A stretch of 64,000 bases of DNA. Origin: Acidimicrobiaceae bacterium (GTDB taxonomy: Bacteria > Actinomycetota > Acidimicrobiia > Acidimicrobiales > RAAP-2). Shown here piece by piece: positions 34,814 to 41,680 of the stretch. Made by a program: the position numbers and the translations under genes. Position 1 is the stretch's first letter. Each line of letters starts with the position of its first letter. Location of the stretch: positions 124,001 to 188,000 of the forward strand of contig PMOI01000017.1 in NCBI GenBank assembly GCA_003162475.1. Reading direction: 5' to 3'. The notes beneath the pieces are model-generated. The model was not told where the DNA came from. It was given only the letters and a program-made list of their open reading frames with translations, and searched no databases.

Positions 34814-35131
34814 GTGACTGAAGCCAGCGAACCGCGAGAGCCCGATCTCGTTGACCGACTGCTGGCGGCCTTCGACCACTTGCTCGACGTCGTGCACGAC
34901 AAGGTGCTGCGTCCAATTATCATGGCTGCGCGCGCCTTGGCCTACGGCTTCATTATCGTGCTGGTCGCGTTAGTGTTCGTGGCCGCCTTAATCATCGGAT
35001 TCATTCGGCTCCTCAACATCTACGCATTTCACGGCCACGAGTGGATCACGTACGCCTCCGTGGGCGCGGCCTCACTCATTCTCGGGCTCGTCATTTGGCG
35101 ACGACGACGCCCTCTCAAACTAAGGAAGTAA
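34814..35131 (+). CDS. Small membrane protein with two transmembrane helices (105 aa)
   Basis: A charged N-terminal amphipathic helix ([20 protein letters not shown]), then two hydrophobic segments ([35 protein letters not shown]) and a basic C-terminal tail. The layout is like actinobacterial phage-holin-superfamily or unnamed membrane proteins found upstream of trxB. TAGGTT (34802-34807) ends 6 nt before GTG 34814, a leaderless signature. Its stop overlaps the trxB start by 1 nt. Confidence 0.7.
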   Translation: MTEASEPREPDLVDRLLAAFDHLLDVVHDKVLRPIIMAARALAYGFIIVLVALVFVAALIIGFIRLLNIYAFHGHEWITYASVGAASLILGLVIWRRRRPLKLRK

Positions 35132-36084
35132 TGCCCGATCACACTCGTGTCCTTATCATCGGCTCGGGTCCGGCCGGACTAACAGCGGCCATTTACGCCG
35201 CTCGGGCCCAGTTGACCCCCATCGTCATCGAAGGTGAGCCCTCTTCGACGAGTGACCAGCCTGGCGGCCAGCTCATGCTCACCACCGACGTTGAGAACTA
35301 TCCCGGTTTTCCAGAGGCGATCACAGGCCCCGATCTCATGATGAAGATGCGCGAACAAGCAATGCGCTTCGGCGCCGATCTTCGCGTGGAGAAGGTGCAC
35401 AAACTCGACACCACCGTTCGCCCCTTTCGTGCGTGGCTGGCCGGCGACGTGGAGCCGAGCATCACCGCCGACGCCGTGATCCTGGCGACCGGCGCACGCT
35501 CGCTCATGTTGAACGTGCCCGGCGAAGAGCAGTACTTGAGCCACGGACTCTCCACGTGCGCCACCTGTGACGGCTTCTTCTTCCGTGGTCAGGACATCGC
35601 CGTCGTCGGCGGCGGCGACTCGGCCCTCGAAGAGGCACTCTTTCTCACACGCTTCGCGTCGAGCGTCACACTGATCCATCGACGCGACTCCCTTCGTGCG
35701 TCGAAGATCATGCAAGAGCGCGCCTTCGCCAACGAGAAGATTCGTTTTGAGTGGAACACCCAGGTCACCGAGGTCTTCGGCAGCGACAAGGTCATGGGCC
35801 TCAAGGTTCGCGACACGTTGAGTGACGAAGAGCGCGTCCTGCTGGTGACGGGCGTGTTCGTCGCGATTGGCCACGTCCCGAATACCACGCTCGTCACCGG
35901 TCAAGTCGATCTGCACGAGAACGGCTACGTGCGTACCGGCATGGGCTCGTACACCAACATTGACGGTCTCTTCGCCGCCGGCGACGTCCAAGATGACGTC
36001 TATCGCCAGGCCGTGACCTCGGCCGGATCGGGCTGTATAGCGGCGATTGACGCCGAACGGTGGCTCGAAGTGCAAGGGATTTAG
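35131..36084 (+). CDS. trxB: Thioredoxin-disulfide reductase
   Basis: 317 aa, normal length. FAD-binding [18 protein letters not shown], redox-active [18 protein letters not shown]-binding [15 protein letters not shown] and FAD-binding [11 protein letters not shown]. It reduces thioredoxin with NADPH. ATG 35131 forms TAATG with the previous stop and has AAGGAAG upstream, so the in-frame start at 35041 is rejected. Confidence 0.95.
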   Translation: MPDHTRVLIIGSGPAGLTAAIYAARAQLTPIVIEGEPSSTSDQPGGQLMLTTDVENYPGFPEAITGPDLMMKMREQAMRFGADLRVEKVHKLDTTVRPFRAWLAGDVEPSITADAVILATGARSLMLNVPGEEQYLSHGLSTCATCDGFFFRGQDIAVVGGGDSALEEALFLTRFASSVTLIHRRDSLRASKIMQERAFANEKIRFEWNTQVTEVFGSDKVMGLKVRDTLSDEERVLLVTGVFVAIGHVPNTTLVTGQVDLHENGYVRTGMGSYTNIDGLFAAGDVQDDVYRQAVTSAGSGCIAAIDAERWLEVQGI

Positions 36085-36139
36085 GCCTCGTCGCTAAAGT
36101 GGCTGTTGCGGCGCCGAAGAGGCGTTCTAGGAGGTACAC

Positions 36140-36466
36140 ATGCGCGAGAACATCACGACACTGACCGATGCGACCTTCGAAGAGGCAATCGGTTCGTCCG
36201 AAAAGCCCATTCTGGTGGACTTTTGGGCCGAATGGTGTGGTCCGTGTAAGACGATTGCTCCCATCCTGGAAGAGCTCGCGGTGGAGCAGTCGGACAAGTT
36301 CGCCATTGGCAAGTTGGACGTTGACGTGAACGTCGCGACCGCCACCAAATTCTCTGTGATGAGCATCCCGACGCTTTTGCTGTTCAAAGACGGCGAGGTC
36401 ATCGCCCGACTTGTCGGCGCAAAGCCCAAGGGCGCTCTTCTGCAAGAGATTACTTCGAACCTGTAG
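36140..36466 (+). CDS. trxA: Thioredoxin
   Basis: 108 aa, classical thioredoxin: [19 protein letters not shown] with Cys33/Cys36, KLDVDVN, cis-Pro in [12 protein letters not shown]. It supplies electrons to targets such as the peroxiredoxin at 7.8 kb. AGGAGGT (from 36131) is an excellent ribosome site. Between trxB and the CwlM-like gene, as in other actinobacteria. Confidence 0.96.
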   Translation: MRENITTLTDATFEEAIGSSEKPILVDFWAEWCGPCKTIAPILEELAVEQSDKFAIGKLDVDVNVATATKFSVMSIPTLLLFKDGEVIARLVGAKPKGALLQEITSNL

Positions 36467-36471
36467 TTCAC

Positions 36472-37419
36472 CTGACCTTCGAATCACTACGCCCTGGCGC
36501 CACGGGCCCTCGTGTTCGCGAACTCAAAGAACGCCTGAGCGCCCTCGCGCTCAGCGCAACCAACGAAGGTGACGACGTCTTTGACGCCGAGGTCGTGGCC
36601 CTCGTCGAAGCCTTTCAACGCTCTCGCGGGCTGCCCTTGACGGGGGTCGTCGACCAAACAACGTGGGAACGACTCGAAGAGGCACGCTGGGATCTCGGTC
36701 AGCGTCTCTTGTACCTCACGAGTCCGCAACTTCGCGGTGACGACGTCGCCGAACTACAAGTACTCCTCGCCCAACTCGGCTTTAACCCTGGACGCATCGA
36801 CGGCATCTTTGGCACAGTGTCGGCCGAGGCGCTGTGCGAGTTTCAACGTAACTGTGCACTTGAACCTTGCGGCACGTTAACGAAGGCGACGCTCTTGGCC
36901 CTCCGGCGCGTGCGCGCGACCAACGCCAATCGCAGCCTGGTGACCGACGCTCGCGATCTCGCCGGGTTCGATCCCCTGCGGGTGGGTTCGGTCCTCCTCT
37001 GTGGCGAGGGTCCCTTGGCGAACGAACTCGAGCGAACCCTCGGTGGCGTCAATCTCGTCCACGTCCTGCTTGACACCTCCCAAGAAGAGGCGGCGCTGTT
37101 CGCCAACACCCACGACGTCGCGCTGGTGTTGTCCTTCCAAACCCTCGAACACGTCGAAGGCATTCACCTGCACTATTGGGCCAACTACCGGTCCCACTCT
37201 CACCGAGGTGAGATTCTCGCGAGCTCCCTCGCATCGTTCCTCGCCCACTTACCCGACGTCCCGAGGGTCGAAGTGACGGGTATGGCGTTGCCGATCCTGC
37301 GCGAGACGTCGATGACCACCTTGCACGTCGAGCACGGCGATATCGCTGAACAGGTACTTCACCAAGTCATCACCGCTTTAGAGGGCGTGGTCGAGCAAGT
37401 TATCCACAGATTTCAGTAG
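36472..37419 (+). CDS. cwlM: CwlM-like protein: two peptidoglycan-binding domains plus degenerate amidase fold
   Basis: 315 aa if read from CTG 36472. Two PG-binding-1 domains: about 5-65 (SLRPGATGPRVRELKERLSA) and about 80-140 (LRGDDVAELQVLLAQLG, GRIDGIFGTVS). The C-terminal part follows the Amidase_3 layout (HLHYWANYRSHSHRGEILAS, LPILRETSMTTLHVEHG), but the usual zinc ligands and the catalytic Glu pattern are not evident, as in mycobacterial CwlM, a cytoplasmic regulator of MurA. No ATG, GTG or TTG lies before GTG 36595, which would delete most of the first domain; CTG 36472, 6 nt after the trxA stop, restores it. The start is therefore uncertain. Confidence 0.75.
   Translation: MTFESLRPGATGPRVRELKERLSALALSATNEGDDVFDAEVVALVEAFQRSRGLPLTGVVDQTTWERLEEARWDLGQRLLYLTSPQLRGDDVAELQVLLAQLGFNPGRIDGIFGTVSAEALCEFQRNCALEPCGTLTKATLLALRRVRATNANRSLVTDARDLAGFDPLRVGSVLLCGEGPLANELERTLGGVNLVHVLLDTSQEEAALFANTHDVALVLSFQTLEHVEGIHLHYWANYRSHSHRGEILASSLASFLAHLPDVPRVEVTGMALPILRETSMTTLHVEHGDIAEQVLHQVITALEGVVEQVIHRFQ
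37400..37408 (+). promoter_or_regulatory. Perfect DnaA box TTATCCACA
   Basis: Exact consensus box inside the last codons of the CwlM-like gene. A one-mismatch copy TCATCCACA follows at 37495-37503. The pair lies about 7.8 kb from oriC and could bind DnaA for titration or regulation; function is inferred. Confidence 0.6.
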
Positions 37420-37510
37420 AAATACCATTTCAAAACTGCCTATTTAGAGGGCAAATACCCTTGAATTAGGCCGAAAATGAAGTAACCCACAACTTCATCC
37501 ACAACTTGGG

Positions 37511-37540
37511 GAAAACTTCAACAAGAGGGTTAAGTTGAAG
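37511..37540 (-). terminator. Weak intrinsic terminator after parB
   Basis: On the minus strand, CTTCAAC and GTTGAAG pair (7 bp, 11-nt loop) and are followed directly by TTTT (37515-37512). The stem is AU-rich, so efficiency may be low. It lies 16-45 nt after the parB stop, in the convergent gap with the CwlM-like gene. The gap also contains short direct repeats (ACAACTT twice; GTTGAAG twice). Confidence 0.45.
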
Positions 37541-37555
37541 GTTGAAGGTTGATGG

Positions 37556-38482
37556 TCACTTAGGCTTCGCGATCGCGCTATAGAGCCGCTCGAGGTCGTC
37601 AAGGTCCGCAAAGTCAATGATTATACGGCCATTGCGCCCTTTTAGGTCTACATGGACGCGCGTGTCAAGGTAGCTTTCGAGGAGTACTTCGAGCTCAGCG
37701 ACGCTGGCGTCGGGTACTGGACGAAGTCTTGGTGCGCCGTCGGGGGTCTTCGCGGCGGCGTCCGCCGTCACGAGGGGCCTTGGTTCGAGGAAGGTTTTGA
37801 CGGTCTCCTCCGTCGCGCGAACTGAGAGTTCATTCTTAATCACCCTCGCGACCATGGTCGCTTGAGCGTTCGGATCGCTGACCGCCAACAGCGCTCGCGC
37901 GTGACCGGCCGTGATCTGAGAAGACGCGAGCGCGCTCTGAGCAACATCCCCTAGCTGCAATAGTCGCAACGTATTCGTAACATAAGCACGACTCTTACCC
38001 ACACGCTGGGCGACCTGGTCGTGCGTCAAGTCGAACTCGTCAACGAGCTGCTGGTAGGCCGCTGCTTCTTCGAGAGCATGGAGGTCCACTCGATGAAGGT
38101 TCTCGACGACCGCTTGTTCGAGTGAAAGCCGGTCGTTGACGTCATCTTGGAGAAGGACCGGCACCAACTCAAGTTTCGCGATGGCCGCTGCCCGCCAGCG
38201 GCGCTCTCCGGCGATCAACTCGTACTTGTCGGGTTCACCTTCCACCGGTCGAACAATGATGGGCTGGAGGACACCGAGTTCTGCGACGGACGCGGCCAAT
38301 GTCTTCAGACTGTCGTCGTTAAAGGTCTTTCGAGGTTGAAACTGATTCGGACGAATCGAATCGACGGGCACCATCCTCAGAGGTCCGGAGGATGGAACGT
38401 CGCTAGCTGCGTCGTTCGACGCGGCACTGTTGTCGGGGATGAGGGCTCCAAGCCCTTTCCCCAAACCTGGTTTTCTAGCCAT
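37556..38482 (-). CDS. parB: Chromosome partitioning protein ParB
   Basis: 308 aa. Starts ARKPGLGKGLGALIPDN, typical for ParB. N-terminal CTPase domain with LQPIIVRPVEG and the GERRWRAA box, then VVENLHRVDLHALEEA, a helix-turn-helix (LTHDQVAQRVGKSRAYVTNTL region) that binds parS, and a C-terminal dimerisation domain. It loads at the parS array just upstream of parA and slides as a clamp. ATG 38482 overlaps parA by 8 nt. Confidence 0.95.
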   Translation of the reverse strand: MARKPGLGKGLGALIPDNSAASNDAASDVPSSGPLRMVPVDSIRPNQFQPRKTFNDDSLKTLAASVAELGVLQPIIVRPVEGEPDKYELIAGERRWRAAAIAKLELVPVLLQDDVNDRLSLEQAVVENLHRVDLHALEEAAAYQQLVDEFDLTHDQVAQRVGKSRAYVTNTLRLLQLGDVAQSALASSQITAGHARALLAVSDPNAQATMVARVIKNELSVRATEETVKTFLEPRPLVTADAAAKTPDGAPRLRPVPDASVAELEVLLESYLDTRVHVDLKGRNGRIIIDFADLDDLERLYSAIAKPK

Positions 38483-39248
38483 TAATAAGCTCCTCTGCTA
38501 GCGCTCGGTACGCCTTGGCGCCCTTAGACGATGGATCGAACACGGTGATTGGTTGGCCAAAGGACGGAGCTTCGGCCAGGCGAACGGTGCGAGGAACAAC
38601 GGTCCGACAAAGCTCGTTCTCGAAATGCTTCTTGACTTCCTTGGCCACGTCGACGGATAGCGTGTTTCGCGAGTCGTACATAGTCAAGATGACCTTGGTG
38701 ATTTTAAGTTCAGGATTGAGATTTTTTTGAACGAGATCAACTATTCGCTGCAACTGGGTGAGCCCCTCAAGGGCGTAAAACTCGGTCTGAACAGGCACCA
38801 TGATGTCCGTCGCCGCGGCGAAGGCGTTAATCGTGATGAGACCCAACGACGGGGGACAGTCGATGAAAATGTAGTCAAACTCCCCTTCCACTGAACTAAT
38901 TGCCTTTTTCAGGCGTAGCTCGCGGGAAATTACCTGCGTGAGTTCCTGTTCGACTCCCGCGAGATCAAGAGTCGCCGGAGCCACGAAAAGGTTGTTAAAC
39001 CCTGTGGGTTCGACGATGTCGACCATGGGAACGTCGTTCAAGAGGACGTCGTATACCGAACGCTCGAACCTACGGCCGTCAACGCCCAGGCCGGTGGTGG
39101 CATTTCCTTGGGGATCTAGGTCTACGACAAGTACTCTCTTGCCCCGTTCAGCCAGTGCCGCACCCAATGAAATTGTGGTCGTAGTCTTGCCGACGCCCCC
39201 TTTTTGGTTGGCTACAGCAAATATCTTCATTGTGCTGGCGTCCGCCAT
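38475..39248 (-). CDS. parA: Chromosome partitioning ATPase ParA (Soj)
   Basis: 257 aa from ATG 39248. Deviant Walker A VANQKGGVGKTTTTISLG, Walker A' VLVVDLDPQGNATTGLG, Walker B DYIFIDCPPSLGL. It binds DNA non-specifically and moves ParB-parS complexes. The frame is open to 39461, but the extra 70 residues are encoded by parS-containing DNA and are not ParA-like. ATG 39248 has GAAGAGG upstream; ATG 39230 would give the classical MKIFAVANQKGG start and is the alternative. Confidence 0.95.
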   Translation of the reverse strand: MADASTMKIFAVANQKGGVGKTTTTISLGAALAERGKRVLVVDLDPQGNATTGLGVDGRRFERSVYDVLLNDVPMVDIVEPTGFNNLFVAPATLDLAGVEQELTQVISRELRLKKAISSVEGEFDYIFIDCPPSLGLITINAFAAATDIMVPVQTEFYALEGLTQLQRIVDLVQKNLNPELKITKVILTMYDSRNTLSVDVAKEVKKHFENELCRTVVPRTVRLAEAPSFGQPITVFDPSSKGAKAYRALAEELING

Positions 39249-39335
39249 GAGCCTCTTCCCGACCGTAGGTACGTACCGACACTGCGTCGAACCACTGCCA
39301 TTCAACTCGGTTTTCGCCTGGCCGTCAAGTACTAA

Positions 39336-39351
39336 TGTTTCACGTGAAACA
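39336..39351. promoter_or_regulatory. parS site 1 (perfect)
   Basis: TGTTTCACGTGAAACA, 88 bp upstream of the parA start, so ParB bound here may also repress parAB. Confidence 0.92.
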
Positions 39352-39466
39352 TTCAGGTCGACGATTGAGCCCTTGATTTGCGCGAAAGGAACTACCGGCC
39401 TAAGACTATTAATTGCAAGTGTTTCGCCAGAATTGAGCTGAGAAACTTCCCAAAACGCCACTCGAA

Positions 39467-39482
39467 TGTTTCACGTGAAACA
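39467..39482. promoter_or_regulatory. parS site 2 (perfect)
   Basis: TGTTTCACGTGAAACA; 131 bp from site 1, the only irregular spacing in the array. Confidence 0.92.
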
Positions 39483-39583
39483 TTCTGGAAGAGTCCCCGG
39501 GAGCCCGTGGAAGACCCCCAACCCGAAGTCTCGATTCCTCTTTCACAAGATCCAGCGGAGGTGTCGACGGACTACTCCGGGAA

Positions 39584-39599
39584 CGTTTCACGTGAAACA
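39584..39599. promoter_or_regulatory. parS site 3 (one mismatch, C at position 1)
   Basis: CGTTTCACGTGAAACA; the mismatch is at the outermost base, probably tolerated by ParB. Confidence 0.88.
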
Positions 39600-39717
39600 T
39601 CGAGATAGCGGTTTTCGCGAGGGTCATGAGAAGGGTAATCCCAATTCTTATGACGTACTCCCCCAGCTGTCGATCATTTCAACCTACTGAGTTCTCAGAA
39701 TTGTTTCACGTGAAACA
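39600..39717 (+). repeat. parS module C, copy 1
   Basis: About 118 bp beginning CGAGATAGCGGTTTTCGCGA (39600 on) and ending with parS site 4. It is nearly identical to 40071-40188 with only a handful of substitutions, showing duplication at a distance of 471 bp, four array periods. Confidence 0.85.
39702..39717. promoter_or_regulatory. parS site 4 (perfect)
   Basis: TGTTTCACGTGAAACA at the end of module C copy 1. Confidence 0.92.
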
Positions 39718-39817
39718 TCGCTAAAGGGTCCTCATTGGCTCAGGTTGACCAGTTGGCTTGGTCGACAAGTCGAATTTCACAGAGCGCTGGCTGGGAGCCG
39801 CATGACTTAGCGGGGAA

Positions 39818-39833
39818 TGTTTCACGTGAAATA
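39818..39833. promoter_or_regulatory. parS site 5 (one mismatch, T at position 15)
   Basis: TGTTTCACGTGAAATA. The DNA before it (gagccg.atga.cta.cgggaa pattern) is a diverged relative of modules A and B. Confidence 0.88.
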
Positions 39834-39952
39834 TGATTTACGATTCTCCTCGCCTCCTGAAGGTCCGATCATCCACAGACTGTAGGTCTCAACTTCCGAG
39901 GTTCCGTTGGGGGAGCCGGATGATCTAATCGGGAATGTTTCACGTGAAACAT
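39834..39952 (+). repeat. parS module A (tandem with module B)
   Basis: Starts GATTTACGATTCTCCTCGCC and ends with parS site 6. Module B directly follows and differs by about four changes including one inserted base. Both modules carry TCATCCACA (39869-39877 and 39987-39995), one mismatch from a DnaA box. Confidence 0.85.
39936..39951. promoter_or_regulatory. parS site 6 (perfect)
   Basis: TGTTTCACGTGAAACA at the end of module A. Confidence 0.92.
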
Positions 39953-40071
39953 GATTTACGATCCGCCTCGCCTCCTGAAGGTCCGATCATCCACAGACTG
40001 TAGGTCTCAACTCTCCGAGGTTCCGTTGGGGGAGCCGGATGATCTAATCGGGAATGTTTCACGTGGAACAT
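39953..40071 (+). repeat. parS module B (tandem copy of module A)
   Basis: Starts GATTTACGATCCGCCTCGCC and ends with parS site 7. Almost identical to module A, so the tandem duplication is recent or homogenised by recombination. Confidence 0.85.
40055..40070. promoter_or_regulatory. parS site 7 (one mismatch, G at position 12)
   Basis: TGTTTCACGTGGAACA at the end of module B; the change breaks the palindrome in one half. Confidence 0.87.
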
Positions 40072-40188
40072 CGAGATAGCGGTTTTCGCGAGGGTCTTGA
40101 GAAGGGTAATCCCAATTCTTATGACTTACTCCCCCAACCGTCGATCATTTCAACCCATTGAGTTCTCAGAATTGTTTCACGTGAAACA
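40071..40188 (+). repeat. parS module C, copy 2
   Basis: Begins CGAGATAGCGGTTTTCGCGA and ends with parS site 8, immediately next to the rsmG stop codon. Confidence 0.85.
40173..40188. promoter_or_regulatory. parS site 8 (perfect)
   Basis: TGTTTCACGTGAAACA directly abutting the rsmG stop codon (40189-40191). Confidence 0.92.
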
Positions 40189-40812
40189 TCAAAAAAGTGG
40201 TTTTTTCTTCGGAGTTCCCGACGGCCGGGGGTATTCACGAGCAGTAGGTTTCTCTTTTACCAGGACCTCATACGCGGTGCCGTACCGTGAACGCCCCTGA
40301 GCCACGAGGCCCAGAAGGCCTAATCCCTTTTCGCTCCAACGCTCTGCGGACCGCTCTCCAGGAGGTTCTGAGACAATGAGGACTCCCCCAACCCTTAGAA
40401 ACCTCACCGCACACTCTGCGGTCACTGCTGGTGGTCCGAAGGAACGAGCCGTTACGAGGTCGAACTTTCCCTCCAATTCGGGCCACCGAGCGGCGTCCTC
40501 AGCGCGAGCAACCACCACTTCACCTGTTTCCGGCGCACCTGGCCACGCGAGGACCTCCTTCAGGAAGTTGCTCCTCTTCCCCATGGAATCGAGGAAAACC
40601 TCGTGGCAGCGCCAGCGATCGAGGAGAACAAGTCCAGGTAGACCCCCGCCGCTTCCGAGATCGAGGAGATCCGAAGGGGGAGTCGAACGCAGCGCTTCCC
40701 AGCAAAGAGCAAAACCTTGAGCGTGTGAGATTTGCGGCTCAATCGCCTGTGGGCCTAAAAAACCCCGCGCCCTCGATTCCTCGAGGGCGCGGGGCAACCA
40801 ATCATTTGTCAC
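40189..40812 (-). CDS. rsmG: 16S rRNA (guanine527-N7)-methyltransferase RsmG (GidB)
   Basis: 207 aa from GTG 40812. Conserved start RARGFLGPQAIEPQISHA, SAM-binding DLLDLGSGGGLPGLVLL, FLDSMGKRSNFL, VVARAEDAAR and VTARSFGPPAVTAE. It methylates G527 of 16S rRNA. The longer frame to 40860 would overlap jag by 41 nt; GTG 40812 is 7 nt after the jag stop. Codons 4-15 of the gene form a strong hairpin followed by a T6 tract (next entry), so full-length transcription from the jag side must pass a terminator. Confidence 0.92.
   Translation of the reverse strand: MTNDWLPRALEESRARGFLGPQAIEPQISHAQGFALCWEALRSTPPSDLLDLGSGGGLPGLVLLDRWRCHEVFLDSMGKRSNFLKEVLAWPGAPETGEVVVARAEDAARWPELEGKFDLVTARSFGPPAVTAECAVRFLRVGGVLIVSEPPGERSAERWSEKGLGLLGLVAQGRSRYGTAYEVLVKEKPTAREYPRPSGTPKKKPLF
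40767..40804 (-). terminator. Canonical intrinsic terminator inside the rsmG 5' coding region
   Basis: On the minus strand CCCCGCGCCCTCGA and TCGAGGGCGCGGGG pair perfectly (14 bp) over a 4-nt GGAA loop and are followed at once by TTTTTT (40772-40767). This is the strongest terminator-like structure in the window. It lies 15-53 nt downstream of the jag stop codon but also encodes rsmG residues 3-16. Confidence 0.85.
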
Positions 40813-40819
40813 GTAGTCA

Positions 40820-41677
40820 TTATGCCGGAGAGACCACCACAAAGCGACGAGGGTCTTCACCTTCTGAACGCGTCACGACGCTCTCGCTCTCGGAAAGAGC
40901 GTCGTGGACGGCTTTACGGTCGGCTGCCGACATCGGTTCAAGAGCACGCTCTTCACCAGTTTCAACGACATCCGAGGCCACTTGCTGGGCAAACCGGCCG
41001 AGCGCTGCTACGCGGCGCTCGCGGTACTGAGCGACGTCTACCAAGATCCGGTCGGTTCGACTGGGGCTCTTTGACTGCACCACGGTGCGCGTCACTTCCT
41101 GGAGGGCCTGCAGCGTCGATCCGCGTGGTCCCACCAGAACACCTAGTTCCGTTGCGGGGTTCGCGTTTACTGACAACTCCACGGTCTCCGCGTCTATCTC
41201 TTTCACCGAGACTTCCGCCGTAATCTCCATCGACGCCAGGAGCCCTACGAGGAACTCCTTCGCGATAGCACCTTGCTCGGCGAGCGAAATACCCTCTGCC
41301 ATACTGTCCTCCTTCGATGGACTCTTTTCAGACTTCTGGTTCCTTGGGTTGGACGACGATCGTGCCGAACTTCTTTCCTTCTCAGGACGAGGTTCGCCCT
41401 CGGGCTTCTTCTCGGCACGGGGTCGTTCGGTTCGTCCAGCGCTGTTGCGCGGACGGTCGTTTCGCTCGCCGCCTGAGCGACGCGAGCGCTTCGGGCGAGG
41501 CCCGCTGGGACGAACGCGTGCGCGAACTCGAGCTTCGCCGCGAATCCGTCCAAAGAGACCAGCTTTCGGTTCTTCGAGAACTTCAACCTCGGCGTCGTCG
41601 CGATGAACCCCTAAGTGCGCGAGCGCACGATCCATCGCCTCATCAACTGTCTTTCCTGTAGTTTCTACCCATTCCAT
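40820..41677 (-). CDS. jag: RNA-binding protein Jag/KhpB (Jag_N, KH, R3H domains)
   Basis: 285 aa. Jag N-terminal domain (1-50: VETTGKTVDEAMDRALAHLG, KAGLFGRIRGEARVRARV), a long basic Arg/Glu/Ser-rich linker (about 55-125), a KH domain (NPATELGVLVGPRGSTLQAL) and an R3H domain near the end (YRERRVAALGRFAQQVA, LEPMSAADRKAVHDAL). It binds RNA with KhpA and affects cell division and envelope. Starts 3 bp after yidC stops, in the leftward rpmH-rnpA-yidD-yidC-jag-rsmG block. Confidence 0.93.
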   Translation of the reverse strand: MEWVETTGKTVDEAMDRALAHLGVHRDDAEVEVLEEPKAGLFGRIRGEARVRARVRPSGPRPKRSRRSGGERNDRPRNSAGRTERPRAEKKPEGEPRPEKERSSARSSSNPRNQKSEKSPSKEDSMAEGISLAEQGAIAKEFLVGLLASMEITAEVSVKEIDAETVELSVNANPATELGVLVGPRGSTLQALQEVTRTVVQSKSPSRTDRILVDVAQYRERRVAALGRFAQQVASDVVETGEERALEPMSAADRKAVHDALSESESVVTRSEGEDPRRFVVVSPA

Positions 41678-41680
41678 GGG

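Larger units (their letters stand above)
39336..40188. repeat. parS array: eight ParB-binding sites with about 118-bp period
   Basis: Eight copies of the 16-bp palindrome TGTTTCACGTGAAACA begin at 39336, 39467, 39584, 39702, 39818, 39936, 40055 and 40173. Five are perfect and three have one mismatch. Spacings are 131, 117, 118, 116, 118, 119 and 118 bp. The DNA between them is non-coding (short frames 39466-39690 and 40097-40300 have no gene signals). Part of the array consists of duplicated modules. It separates parA from rsmG (both leftward) and probably acts as the main ParB loading centre for segregation and condensin recruitment. Confidence 0.92.

Noticed and set aside
39249..39461. 70-residue N-terminal extension of ParA
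   Set aside because: It is encoded across parS site 1 and is unlike any ParA; ATG 39248 has a ribosome site and gives the normal length.
39466..39690. Short open frames inside the parS array (39466-39690 and 40097-40300)
   Set aside because: They begin with the parS sequence itself, lack ribosome or leaderless signals, and their translations carry no family motif.
39336..40188. CRISPR-like array (regular short repeats with spacers)
   Set aside because: The 16-bp repeats are exact parS palindromes next to parA/parB, the spacers are about 100 bp and partly duplicated, and no cas genes occur.
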